A DNA stretch of 36,189 nt, from positions 1 through 36,189 of the IMG/VR virus record IMGVR_UViG_3300042691_016040; one strand, given 5' to 3'. Within the stretch, counting starts at the first letter, position 1. Each line of letters starts with the position of its first letter. The notes below the pieces were generated by a model. It ran no database searches and was not told the DNA's origin. It saw nothing but the letters and a program-made list of their open reading frames with translations. Of this stretch, positions 8,288-14,654 are shown in pieces. The position numbers were made by a program, and so were the translations under genes. Source of the stretch: a virus.

Positions 8288-8735
8288 ATAACTTATAGAA
8301 TCTTTCAGGGTATCGTTTAAACCAAGCGCGTCTAGCAACATCGCCTAAAGCGCCGCCAAAAGGGCAAGGGCTAGATGCCATTTCCATTGCTTCCCATGTA
8401 GCTTCATCTTGACACATTAAACTTACCGCACTAACTTTTAATCCTAAATTAGATAAAGTTTCAGCCTTAACTATTCTTGCGCAGTTTTCATCTTCTACTG
8501 TAAACCCACCGCTAATAGACACAACACCTGTGTTAGCTCCGCCACTTACCCCTGTTTTACAAATCTTGGGATTCATAGTAGAAATAGAAGGAGCAATAGC
8601 TGAAGGAACAGGCATACCTTTCATATTTGTAGTGATATTGGTGTCAGCCGCTAATACTTGATCAGAAATAATAGCCAATAGGCCGCCAATGATAAGGGCT
8701 AATACAAATACTATAACTTTATTAATGCTACTCAT
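8244..8735 (-). CDS. Exported phage protein with conserved Cys pattern
   Basis: The 163-residue protein starts with a hydrophobic export segment (about residues 7-29, ending VLAADT). The mature part has C-K-T-G-V-S-G-G, ENCARIVKAETL, VSLMCQDEATWEAM and SSPCPFGGALGD segments. I have the impression of a recurrent hypothetical in siphophages of aquatic proteobacteria, but no function is known to me. The end overlaps the following Cys-rich gene, also exported, by 44 bases, and it begins directly after the SprT-like stop codon. Confidence 0.75.
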   Translation of the reverse strand: MSSINKVIVFVLALIIGGLLAIISDQVLAADTNITTNMKGMPVPSAIAPSISTMNPKICKTGVSGGANTGVVSISGGFTVEDENCARIVKAETLSNLGLKVSAVSLMCQDEATWEAMEMASSPCPFGGALGDVARRAWFKRYPERFYKLYGSDFKLPVIADKQ

Positions 8736-9077
8736 TTAAAAATCATCCTCATTTAAATTATGTATATTACAAACTATTTTCGCATATTTTTTAAACTTTG
8801 CTTCATGCGCATCAAAATCCTTATGGCCTGAATACCATAAAAAGCAATGAATCATTTCATGCATCATAGTATGCGTTATTTTATTCCAATCATCGCATGA
8901 TCGGTCTATTTGTATTCTTGGCGGATCGTTTATAAACCAACCATAAGCTTCGGTATTAGATACCACTTCGAATGTAACGCGGTGAGCCGCAGGCAATCGC
9001 CACTCATTAAATGGCGGAAGCAATGCAAGCATTTTATATATTTTGCGCAGATTTTGTTTCGTTAAGAGCTTGGCCAT
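8736..9077 (-). CDS. SprT-like zinc metallopeptidase domain protein
   Basis: The 113-residue protein contains HEMIH at 73-77 in MMHEMIHCFLWYSG and a downstream His in GHKDFDAHEAKFKKYA, which together look like the HExxH zinc site of SprT-like or minigluzincin proteins. SprT proteins are linked to DNA-protein crosslink processing in cells; the phage role is unknown. It overlaps the upstream HNH gene by 44 bases. Confidence 0.8.
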   Translation of the reverse strand: MAKLLTKQNLRKIYKMLALLPPFNEWRLPAAHRVTFEVVSNTEAYGWFINDPPRIQIDRSCDDWNKITHTMMHEMIHCFLWYSGHKDFDAHEAKFKKYAKIVCNIHNLNEDDF

Positions 9078-9471
9078 AGTCTGCGTCTGTATAAGTAATC
9101 AGTCCGTTAGGTGAGTAATATAAATATTTGCCGTCATTTTCTTCTTGTGTCTTTAATGTATGATGTGGCACGCATAAACTTTGAAACAAATTATTCTTAA
9201 ACTTATTTGCATCTTGCCTATGCGGAAATATATGATCAATCGCAACCGCTTCAATAACTCTGCCTTCTAAAAGACAAGCCTGGCATAAAGGCGCTTTGCT
9301 TAATTGAGCTATTCTTTGTTTTTTCCAATAAGCCGTAGAATAAAGCTTACTGTTATCTTTATCTTTTTGAGTTTTTTCGCCACCATGAATGATACAAAAG
9401 GCAGAGCGATTTGTTTTAAGATTATTGCAACCTAATTCGCGACATTTATCACTAACAGGCGTATAAGGCAT
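9034..9471 (-). CDS. HNH endonuclease
   Basis: The 145-residue protein has the HNH fold signature: zinc-type cysteines at C63 and C66, AIDHIFPH (D79, H80), N94 and SLCVPHHTLKT (C100, H103, H104). An additional N-terminal Cys/His group (C10, C15, C26, H29) may bind a second metal. Phage HNH proteins near terminases often help packaging cleavage; here the gene is about 3.3 kb from terS, so that role is only possible. Confidence 0.87.
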   Translation of the reverse strand: MPYTPVSDKCRELGCNNLKTNRSAFCIIHGGEKTQKDKDNSKLYSTAYWKKQRIAQLSKAPLCQACLLEGRVIEAVAIDHIFPHRQDANKFKNNLFQSLCVPHHTLKTQEENDGKYLYYSPNGLITYTDADYGQALNETKSAQNI

Positions 9472-9483
9472 AATCTAATTTTA

Positions 9484-9774
9484 TCATATTTGACCTTCTA
9501 AAACTGTTAAAGTTTGTCGTAAAAGTTCTTGTTCTGATCCATACTTTGCTTCAAAAGTCTTTTGACCTGCATGGAGCGCCACACCAAACCCACCATTTTG
9601 ATGATGCAAAGGGCATAGAGGGATAGCCATACTCCAATGGCTACGCATAGCCAATCCAGCCCCATGCCGTATGTGGTGAATATGTGGAGCTGAATAACCA
9701 AACCCAAGATTGCGACATACAATGCAACCAATTTGAAATAACTTTTCATAGTGTCTTTTTTCATCCTTATTCAA
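9484..9774 (-). CDS. Ref-like (RecA-dependent nuclease) HNH protein
   Basis: The 96-residue protein shows IGCIVCRNLGFG (C17, C20), HIHHIRHG (H33, H34), PLCPLHHQ (C54, H57, H58) and ALHAGQKTFEAKYG. This order matches the Ref family of phage recombination-enhancement nucleases (P1 Ref), which cut DNA at RecA filaments. It overlaps the NinB-like gene by eight bases and lies in a recombination gene cluster, which supports the call. Confidence 0.8.
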   Translation of the reverse strand: MNKDEKRHYEKLFQIGCIVCRNLGFGYSAPHIHHIRHGAGLAMRSHWSMAIPLCPLHHQNGGFGVALHAGQKTFEAKYGSEQELLRQTLTVLEGQI

Positions 9775-10138
9775 TCGACCATCCTAATTGTGAGAAATAC
9801 GATTCTATTTGCTGAATATATAAACTAAATTCCTCGACTGACAAATCTGTAGTTGATCTAACATAAGGCACTTGCACTTCATTTATTGTTTTTTGTTCTG
9901 TGAGAAATAAATGCCCGCACAAAAGATGCACTTCCATCGGAAGGTATCCAGTAAACTGACTAATGCTTTTATATAACCTGCCCCACAAAAATTTATTAGC
10001 TTCAATCGACCTCTTATCACCGCTAACCTTTTCTTTGATCGTAACTTGAGGTGTCTTTCCTTCTTTGATTAATTCTTCCAAATAGATCATCAATTGGGGC
10101 ATGTTTTGTTTGCTCACTATCCATTCTCTGTGCTTCAT
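9767..10138 (-). CDS. NinB/Orf-family recombination mediator
   Basis: The 123-residue protein matches lambda NinB (Orf) in pattern: PQVTIKEKVSGDKRSIEANKF near the N-terminus (compare the 'SLDQNRKLW' region), then FLWGRLYKSIS, and the C-terminal block VRSTTDLSVEEFSLYIQQIE before LGWSIE. Lambda Orf binds single-stranded DNA and helps Red recombination by substituting for RecFOR. It likely works with ERF and YqaJ encoded on the other strand. The start has an AGGA ribosome site. Confidence 0.8.
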   Translation of the reverse strand: MKHREWIVSKQNMPQLMIYLEELIKEGKTPQVTIKEKVSGDKRSIEANKFLWGRLYKSISQFTGYLPMEVHLLCGHLFLTEQKTINEVQVPYVRSTTDLSVEEFSLYIQQIESYFSQLGWSIE

Positions 10139-10292
10139 CTTTTAATTCCTGTGCGTTATCGTGTATTTTAATCATTTTGTGTCCATCCCATAATACAAAT
10201 CTATTTGCGCCATCGGCAAGAGTGTATCGGGAAATATAAAAATTATTGCGCTCAATGCAATATTTACTGACTTTGCTCCATTTATTTTGCAT
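10023..10292 (-). CDS. Hypothetical protein between helicase-loader-like gene and ninB
   Basis: I start this gene at 10292 because AAGGAAG lies six bases upstream of that ATG; a longer reading from 10349 has no ribosome site and lies inside the upstream gene. The 89-residue product begins MQNKWSKVSKYCIER, has a small beta-rich part (YTLADGANRFVLWDG) and ends in a charged tail. No family is recognised. It overlaps ninB by 116 bases, a large overlap that suggests either dual coding or a non-essential C-terminus. Confidence 0.6.
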   Translation of the reverse strand: MQNKWSKVSKYCIERNNFYISRYTLADGANRFVLWDGHKMIKIHDNAQELKDEAQRMDSEQTKHAPIDDLFGRINQRRKDTSSYDQRKG

Positions 10293-10710
10293 GTATAGCT
10301 TCCTTTGCGAATTCAAGTGAGATTGCTGGATAATTTTTTGGGTTAGCAATAATTCTATGCGCCCAAGCTCTCATATCTTTTAGCTTCTTATCTTCAATCT
10401 TATTGTCTTTAACAAATCTATTTACATTTGCCGCATATACCGCATTTTCTTCTTTAGATAGTTTTGGTGCTTCTAGCCTGGCAAACTCAATTGGCTTTTC
10501 CCTGCATAATTGCAAGATGTCAAAAATACTGGGAAAGAATTTACTGTTATCAATATGCTTATCGAAAGCTTTAGTAACAATACTAAATTCAAACTTCTCA
10601 AGCTTATAAAACCAAACCCTTAAAGTATTTTGATCCAATGATTGTTTTTGATAGATTGAAGCAAGCGTATCCATCATTGATTTAAAACTTATCTTATCTT
10701 TTTCTTGCAT
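10282..10710 (-). CDS. Helicase-loader-like replication protein (lambda P / G39P-like)
   Basis: The 142-residue helical protein contains LRVWFYKLEKFEFSIVTKAF followed by HIDNSKFFPSIFDILQLCRE, a pattern shared by G39P-type helicase loaders and phage replication proteins that act with host DnaB. The C-terminal half is charged and ends in ANPKNYPAISLEFAKEAI. Together with the DUF1376 protein upstream it could form an initiator-loader pair. The assignment is by pattern and position only. Confidence 0.55.
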   Translation of the reverse strand: MQEKDKISFKSMMDTLASIYQKQSLDQNTLRVWFYKLEKFEFSIVTKAFDKHIDNSKFFPSIFDILQLCREKPIEFARLEAPKLSKEENAVYAANVNRFVKDNKIEDKKLKDMRAWAHRIIANPKNYPAISLEFAKEAIHAK

Positions 10711-10915
10711 AGGACACCTTATAAGTTTGACTTACTCTACAAAATTTATTACCTTTTAAAACATTTATTGCACTACATTTAATAGTAGGTTGCTTATGCG
10801 CTATTAAATATTTTTCACCTACTAATTGAACACCTGTATTAATTGCAACACTTGTTGCTATCTCTGCACATCCAACTAATAAAAATATTAATATTAAACT
10901 AATATATTTTTTCAT
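10694..10915 (-). CDS. Small lipoprotein
   Basis: The 73-residue protein begins with a lipoprotein signal (MKKYISLILIFLLVGC) with the lipobox L-V-G-C at Cys16, so the mature protein should be lipid-anchored. The mature part has two Cys residues and a basic C-terminus. Its start overlaps the stop of the preceding tiny membrane ORF (ATGA). Possible roles are an outer spanin or superinfection exclusion; neither is shown by the sequence. Confidence 0.75.
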   Translation of the reverse strand: MKKYISLILIFLLVGCAEIATSVAINTGVQLVGEKYLIAHKQPTIKCSAINVLKGNKFCRVSQTYKVSYARKR

Positions 10916-11055
10916 TTAGCCATCATATACAAGCCAACATTTCCAAGCGCATAGCCAAAATAGCAAACACTCATTCCATTATTACCAAGATAAAACTGTT
11001 CAATGCTGATATATGAATAGATAAGCCCTGTGATAATGATTAGTATATGGCTCAA
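10912..11055 (-). CDS. 47-residue membrane protein (TTG start)
   Basis: A TTG at 11055 overlaps the stop of the upstream gene (TTTTGA) and the ORF ends in an ATGA overlap with the lipoprotein gene, so both junctions suggest coupled translation. The product has two hydrophobic stretches (HILIIITGLIYSYISI and a Gly/Tyr-rich C-terminal one). No family is recognised and no separate ribosome site is seen. Confidence 0.5.
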   Translation of the reverse strand: MSHILIIITGLIYSYISIEQFYLGNNGMSVCYFGYALGNVGLYMMAK

Positions 11056-11243
11056 AATAATGGCTCGTCTGTTATCAAATCAAATACATTTTCTTTTGGC
11101 GGAGCTGGTAATTTTTCAATTCTATGATTACCTCTGTGCAATATATAACATTCAGCTTCATGCTTTGTTCTAAATCTGCGAATTGGCTCGCCTAAATCAT
11201 CAAAGACTTGATAGCGAAATAAGACTTCCATAAAATTACTCAT
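11052..11243 (-). CDS. Hypothetical 63-residue phage protein
   Basis: The product starts MSNFMEVLFRYQVFDDLGEP and has RTKHEAECYILHRG, KLPAPPKENVFDL and a terminal DEPLF. The composition is that of a small soluble alpha/beta protein. I do not know the family. The ATG overlaps the stop of a small membrane ORF (ATGA). Confidence 0.65.
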   Translation of the reverse strand: MSNFMEVLFRYQVFDDLGEPIRRFRTKHEAECYILHRGNHRIEKLPAPPKENVFDLITDEPLF

Positions 11244-11383
11244 CGGATAAATGTTAATTGTAACACTAATGATATTCCAAGTAATAAACCAAAAAATCCA
11301 CCAATAATTAATATTTTAATTGCAAAATCTAAAATTCTAGTTATTAAATTCTTCCCACAAGTAAAATAGGATAAGTGAAACAA
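11240..11383 (-). CDS. Possible 47-residue membrane protein (TTG start)
   Basis: The reading frame ends with TGA overlapping the ATG of the next gene, and encodes a strong hydrophobic segment (AIKILIIGGFFGLLLGISLV) preceded by basic residues. The only standard start in frame is TTG at 11383, with no clear ribosome site, so the start is uncertain. It overlaps the preceding tiny membrane ORF by 47 bases. Confidence 0.4.
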   Translation of the reverse strand: MFHLSYFTCGKNLITRILDFAIKILIIGGFFGLLLGISLVLQLTFIR

Positions 11384-11453
11384 CCAAGAATATAATCGCC
11401 CACAAAACAAAGCCAACAATTTTAAAGGCCAACCACAAATTTGCTAGAATCAT
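11337..11453 (-). CDS. 38-residue single-span membrane protein
   Basis: An ATG at 11453 is preceded by GAGAAGAG and opens a 38-codon ORF that is almost entirely hydrophobic (FKIVGFVLWAIIFLVVSLIL) with an acidic end (WEEFNN). It overlaps the end of the upstream gene by 32 bases in another frame. The profile is that of a small phage membrane peptide; the function is unknown. Confidence 0.55.
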   Translation of the reverse strand: MILANLWLAFKIVGFVLWAIIFLVVSLILFYLWEEFNN

Positions 11454-11643
11454 ATCTCTTCTCAACTCCATCAATTTTTTTAGAATTTATAACTCCTAAC
11501 TCTGATATAACTAAATTATGCTTCTTACCACGAATATCTCGCATCCACTCTAAACTATCGGGCGGAAAAAATGAAATCATTTTCCATACTAAATTATTAT
11601 TATTATCAAATTCTTCTATCATCCAGGCTTTCACAGTTTCCAT
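11422..11643 (-). CDS. Hypothetical 73-residue protein
   Basis: The product starts METVKAWMIEEFDNNNNLVW and contains FPPDSLEWMRDIRGKKHNLV. I do not recognise it. The ribosome site is inside the leader AGGATAAGACA, identical to that before the DUF6378-like gene, and the TAA within that leader is the stop of the upstream gene. It lies in a run of small genes of unknown role. Confidence 0.65.
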   Translation of the reverse strand: METVKAWMIEEFDNNNNLVWKMISFFPPDSLEWMRDIRGKKHNLVISELGVINSKKIDGVEKRYDSSKFVVGL

Positions 11644-11649
11644 ATTGTC

Positions 11650-11868
11650 TTATCCTTTAAGTTTTTCTAATATGACCTTTGCATTTCTAACACAAGGTAT
11701 TTCGTCATATCTTGGATCACCTTGAGTTAAGCCTTCTACCATCCAATCTAAAGCTTCAACAAGCTCATTAACATCTCTAGCCAATGCTTTTCTATACTCA
11801 AGATCAGTTTGAGTTTGTCTGTGGACTTTTAAAAGCCATTTTTTAGTATTGGGTTCTTTATTCTTCAT
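11650..11868 (-). CDS. Hypothetical 72-residue protein
   Basis: The product is charged and helical (LLKVHRQTQTDLEYRKALAR, NELVEALDWMVEGL, CVRNAKVILEKLKG). No family is recognised. It overlaps the upstream gene by 11 bases and its stop lies in the ribosome-binding leader of the next gene, so the three genes are likely co-translated. Confidence 0.65.
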   Translation of the reverse strand: MKNKEPNTKKWLLKVHRQTQTDLEYRKALARDVNELVEALDWMVEGLTQGDPRYDEIPCVRNAKVILEKLKG

Positions 11869-12127
11869 CTTGATTAATTAATCTAACGCTTTTGAGTTTA
11901 CGAGTATTGCCATCAAATACAAATTCTACATTGCATCGACTAGCGCGTCTTTTATTTGTGGCCGCGCAAAGACCAACTTTATCATAATGCCTTAAAAATA
12001 CTGAATAGGGAGCTACTACATCTTCAATCGGTGCTGGTCTAGTTTTTGCTATATCTTGAACATTGAGTTCGCCATTTAACTGACGAACCCAAGTTTCTAA
12101 ATTACCCATTGTTGTATCTTGTGTCAT
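11858..12127 (-). CDS. Hypothetical 89-residue protein
   Basis: The start is supported by AAGGAAA a few bases upstream. The protein has a variable N-terminus, then YSVFLRHYDKVGLCAATNKR and CNVEFVFDGNTRKLKSVRLI, suggesting a small beta-rich domain with two Cys residues. No function is recognised. It sits between the SleB-like hydrolase and other small genes. Confidence 0.65.
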   Translation of the reverse strand: MTQDTTMGNLETWVRQLNGELNVQDIAKTRPAPIEDVVAPYSVFLRHYDKVGLCAATNKRRASRCNVEFVFDGNTRKLKSVRLINQDEE

Positions 12128-12136
12128 GTCTTTTCC

Positions 12137-12493
12137 TTAATAAAAAATATGATTTGCTATCGCTATCTTAACTTCTTTTTGTCTTGCCCAAAAAGGTTTT
12201 GCCATTTGTTTCGTATGAAACCATTTTGCACCCCTTGTTGGATCATCTATCCTTTTTTCTAAAATCGCTTTTGCAAGCGGTTCTAAATAAGCTATTTGTG
12301 TTTTAGTTGGCATCCCATAATCAAGAAACTGATATTGAGCTGGTTGCTTCATTACTTCACAAATAGTTTTCGGATAATTTGGATCGGCTTTGCGGTTAAT
12401 CGCAGTATAAGCAACTGCAACTTTTCCCACATCAGGTTCACCCCTTGCTTCACCAAACATAATTGCTGATAGACATAAGATTTCATTTATCAT
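12137..12493 (-). CDS. SleB-like cell wall hydrolase (Hydrolase_2 family)
   Basis: The 118-residue protein has the family pattern: FGEARGEPDVGKVAVAYTA with E15 and E19, INRK, then YPKTICEVMKQPAQYQFLD. SleB-type enzymes are lytic transglycosylases or related peptidoglycan hydrolases; E15 is the probable catalytic Glu. No signal peptide is visible. It is far from the holin-endolysin pair, so it may serve another step or be a second lysis enzyme. The ribosome site AGGAAGAAAG is good. Confidence 0.85.
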   Translation of the reverse strand: MINEILCLSAIMFGEARGEPDVGKVAVAYTAINRKADPNYPKTICEVMKQPAQYQFLDYGMPTKTQIAYLEPLAKAILEKRIDDPTRGAKWFHTKQMAKPFWARQKEVKIAIANHIFY

Positions 12494-12501
12494 CTTTCTT
12501 C

Positions 12502-13152
12502 CTAAAATGTTACTGATACGGACTGCTCATCCAAGAAACGATGCTGATTTAAATAAGTGCTAGCATTTGGAATAAACTGTCCACCCTTCTCAAACCATTG
12601 CTTGCTTTCTTTTTGCCAAGCTAAAGTTTTAAGAACATCTTGTAAATTAGGTCTTATCTTATACCAAGATTTTCTTGCGGCTTCTTTACCGACCTTTTTT
12701 GGATACTCTTGCCAAAATATATCAAAATCGGATGATATATCTATATGGTTATTAGTTATTGGTTCTTGGTTATTAGTTATTAGTTGGTTGAACATCCGTT
12801 GAACGCCCGTTGAACGCCCGTTGGAATTCGCCCGTTTCTCGGCACTTTTACGACCTGCCGCCGCCGCAGAATCTATCCGTTCGTGATAGAATTTAATCTC
12901 ATTATCACACCTTCTTTGAATAAAACCAGCTTCAGTTTCCACAAAGAAATCTTTAAGCACATTTTTAATAGCATCCTTTTCATCTTGTGTCCTCGCAGTT
13001 AGTAATCGGAATATTTTGTCTATATCTAATGGAAGTGGTTCTTCATTAAGATAATATTGATCTAGTAGTTGATGGTAACAACCATGTTCGAGCAGAGTTA
13101 AATGGCCTGTGTCCGCCCTGTAGTCTGATATATTGTGCTGATAATAATGCAA
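12502..13152 (-). CDS. DUF1376-containing replication protein (initiator-like)
   Basis: The N-terminal half (about residues 1-90; HNISDYRADTGHLTLLEHGC) matches DUF1376, found in phage replication proteins. The C-terminal half has FDIFWQEYPKKVGKEAARKS, then GGQFIPNASTYLNQHRFLDE, a pattern common to phage replication initiators. The linker (about 105-140) carries the repeated DNA described as a candidate origin. The start is TTG 13152 with the ribosome site AAGGGA. By analogy with lambda O, it may bind the repeats and recruit the loader encoded downstream. Confidence 0.8.
   Translation of the reverse strand: MHYYQHNISDYRADTGHLTLLEHGCYHQLLDQYYLNEEPLPLDIDKIFRLLTARTQDEKDAIKNVLKDFFVETEAGFIQRRCDNEIKFYHERIDSAAAAGRKSAEKRANSNGRSTGVQRMFNQLITNNQEPITNNHIDISSDFDIFWQEYPKKVGKEAARKSWYKIRPNLQDVLKTLAWQKESKQWFEKGGQFIPNASTYLNQHRFLDEQSVSVTF
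12747..12823. repeat. Candidate replication origin: three 11-bp iterons next to AT-rich repeats inside the replication gene
   Basis: Three contiguous 11-base units occur at 12791-12801, 12802-12812 and 12813-12823; the last two are identical (AACGCCCGTTG) and the first differs at two positions. Beside them, 12747-12790 holds two copies of GGTTATTAGTTATT spaced 21 bases apart in an AT-rich stretch. Because 11 is not a multiple of three, the repeats are read in different frames, so selection on DNA is more likely than on the protein. The layout resembles lambda ori within gene O. Confidence 0.5.
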
Positions 13153-13198
13153 TTAGTTTCCCTTCTTTTATCTTGTCTTTTTTATTATTAAACGAATT

Positions 13199-13555
13199 CT
13201 ATGATTCGTGCAAGTATTTTTGTATTATTTTTTGAGCTTCTTCAAACCCATAGGCCACTTCCGCACCATAACCCATTGATTCTGCTAGGGTTAAGAACTG
13301 TTCTTGGTTTTGTTGTAATCTTGCACTTTTATCGGCTTTCATTTCTAAAAATAGGCCATGAAGGCCATTTGCTGGAATCATAAGGAATAAATCGGATACC
13401 CCTGCCGTTACCCCTTCAGCTTTTAATTTTAAGGCAGTTCCGATATGCCTAGCGCCCCCATTTGGTATAGCAAACAGGCATTTTGCCATTAATGGGTATT
13501 GAAGCCTAAACCATTTAATAAGCAAAGTCTGTGCCAGGTGTTCATTATTTTTCAT
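13199..13555 (-). CDS. VRR-NUC domain nuclease
   Basis: The 118-residue protein spans a complete VRR-NUC domain: IPNGGARHIGTALKLKAEGV, GVSDLFLMIP with D55, and GLFLEMKADKS with E71 and K73 as the PD-(D/E)XK active site, then a Gln-x-Q-x-x-F region. Such nucleases act on branched or flap DNA. It is the first gene of the leftward unit, right after the divergent control region, so it should be expressed early. Confidence 0.88.
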   Translation of the reverse strand: MKNNEHLAQTLLIKWFRLQYPLMAKCLFAIPNGGARHIGTALKLKAEGVTAGVSDLFLMIPANGLHGLFLEMKADKSARLQQNQEQFLTLAESMGYGAEVAYGFEEAQKIIQKYLHES

Positions 13556-13649
13556 AAATATATTTAAAAAAGCTTGAAATAATTATTGATAGGTATATAT
13601 TAACACCTAGCAACACAATTTATTAACAAGAAACTATAAGGAAACTAAA
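13556..13649. promoter_or_regulatory. Divergent promoter/operator region between the two transcription units
   Basis: The rightward promoter candidate is TTGAAA (13574-13579), a 16-base spacer and TATATT (13596-13601). Overlapping the -10 is a dyad, TTGATAGGT (13586-13594) and ACCTAGCAA (13605-13613), nine bases per arm with one mismatch and a 10-base centre. This could be an operator or activator site. For the leftward genes I see no clear -35/-10 pair, though the region must contain their start. The stretch is very AT-rich. Confidence 0.55.
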
Positions 13650-13934
13650 ATGAGAAAAATAGCAAATACACCCGTTGGAACATTCAAAAGAGTTACAGAA
13701 AACTCATATCAATATATTGTTGTTCGCACAAGTCCTCGCGCAAAAGAATCATTTAATCTTTTTCAACAACATGGAAAATGGTCGTCTTTAGTAACAGAAC
13801 AAAGATGGATTCGAGATAATGGTTATGCAGTTACTTGGCATAAATCATTAGAATCAGCTAAAAAGTCTGCATTAGGTTCTTATTCTTGGGATAAATCAGC
13901 AACTTTAGTTGGCGTGTATGAGGTGCAACAATGA
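13650..13934 (+). CDS. Hypothetical early protein, first gene of the rightward unit
   Basis: The 94-residue basic protein (KIANTPVGTFKRVTENSYQY, then AVTWHKSLESAKKSA and a terminal GVYEVQQ) has no family I recognise. The ribosome site AAGGAAA is good. As the first rightward gene it should be made early, and its stop overlaps the start of the next gene (ATGA). Confidence 0.75.
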   Translation: MRKIANTPVGTFKRVTENSYQYIVVRTSPRAKESFNLFQQHGKWSSLVTEQRWIRDNGYAVTWHKSLESAKKSALGSYSWDKSATLVGVYEVQQ

Positions 13935-14185
13935 AAACATTATTAACCGCACTATTAATCGCACTCCCGATCATGGCTATCGGGGGTGAATCGCCCAAGC
14001 TTCGATACAATTGGGTTGAGAATAAATATAACTACGCCCCTAAAGATGCCAAGCTTAAATATAATTGGACTGCCGACAAATACGAATTTGTTGCACCTAA
14101 TTCAAAACTCAAGCATAATTCGCAAAGTGGTAATTACGAGTATGTGCAAACACAAATTGATCCCTATAAATCAGAAATTGAATAA
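13931..14185 (+). CDS. Exported small protein with KLKYNW-type repeats
   Basis: A signal peptide (MKTLLTALLIALPIMAIGG) precedes three repeats of about 17 residues beginning PKLRYNWVENKYNY, AKLKYNWTADKYEF and SKLKHNSQSGNYEY. Repeats of this kind (LKYN...W.Y) recur in small early proteins of marine and freshwater phages, with no assigned function to my knowledge. The start overlaps the upstream stop. Confidence 0.75.
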   Translation: MKTLLTALLIALPIMAIGGESPKLRYNWVENKYNYAPKDAKLKYNWTADKYEFVAPNSKLKHNSQSGNYEYVQTQIDPYKSEIE

Positions 14186-14201
14186 GAAAGGATAAGACAA
14201 G

Positions 14202-14312
14202 ATGAAAAAAGACTTAATTCTCGGATGTATATTTGCTACCGCCTTTTGGGTTTGGTTTGCAATTTGCCTTTATATTTTAACTCCAATGGTATTTGAATGG
14301 ATGGGTAAATAA
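14202..14312 (+). CDS. 36-residue single-span membrane protein
   Basis: The ORF runs from ATG 14202 behind the leader AGGATAAGACA to TAA at 14310-14312. It encodes a basic start, one hydrophobic span (FATAFWVWFAICLYILTPMV) and a short tail. The following gene starts one base after its stop. No function is recognised. Confidence 0.6.
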   Translation: MKKDLILGCIFATAFWVWFAICLYILTPMVFEWMGK

Positions 14313-14313
14313 T

Positions 14314-14649
14314 ATGGCTACCGCATTAGTTCGTATGATTAAAGATCAACAAATAGTAGGTATGTTTGTTTATAAAGAACTTGAAGATTTGTTTTGGTTA
14401 GTTGATCAGATTGAAGATCCTTTTGATTGTGAATTTATTGATATTAAATATGGCGGTCTTATTTGGCAAAAAGAATCAAACCCTGTTATTTCAAATAAAT
14501 TTTTTGATATTTGGCATAATTCTGATGACACAAAAGCTATTGAAGCGCTTGAAGATGAAATTTATGATGGCGCTCAATTAGATGAATATTCTTTTAATCA
14601 GGTTATTGATTCTAAATGGACTAAAATAACCAAAAAATTTGTGGGGTGA
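14314..14649 (+). CDS. Hypothetical acidic early protein
   Basis: I use the ATG at 14314 (111 residues) rather than an upstream in-frame TTG at 14293, which lies within the membrane ORF. The protein contains MFVYKELEDLFWLVDQIEDP and IEALEDEIYDGAQLDEYSF and is strongly acidic. Its acidic character could suit a host-protein inhibitor or DNA mimic, but no motif supports that. Confidence 0.65.
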   Translation: MATALVRMIKDQQIVGMFVYKELEDLFWLVDQIEDPFDCEFIDIKYGGLIWQKESNPVISNKFFDIWHNSDDTKAIEALEDEIYDGAQLDEYSFNQVIDSKWTKITKKFVG

Positions 14650-14654
14650 TAAAT

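Noticed and set aside
13556-13649. Lysogeny switch
   Set aside because: The region has an operator-like dyad, but no gene for a CI/Cro-type repressor or integrase is recognisable anywhere in the window.
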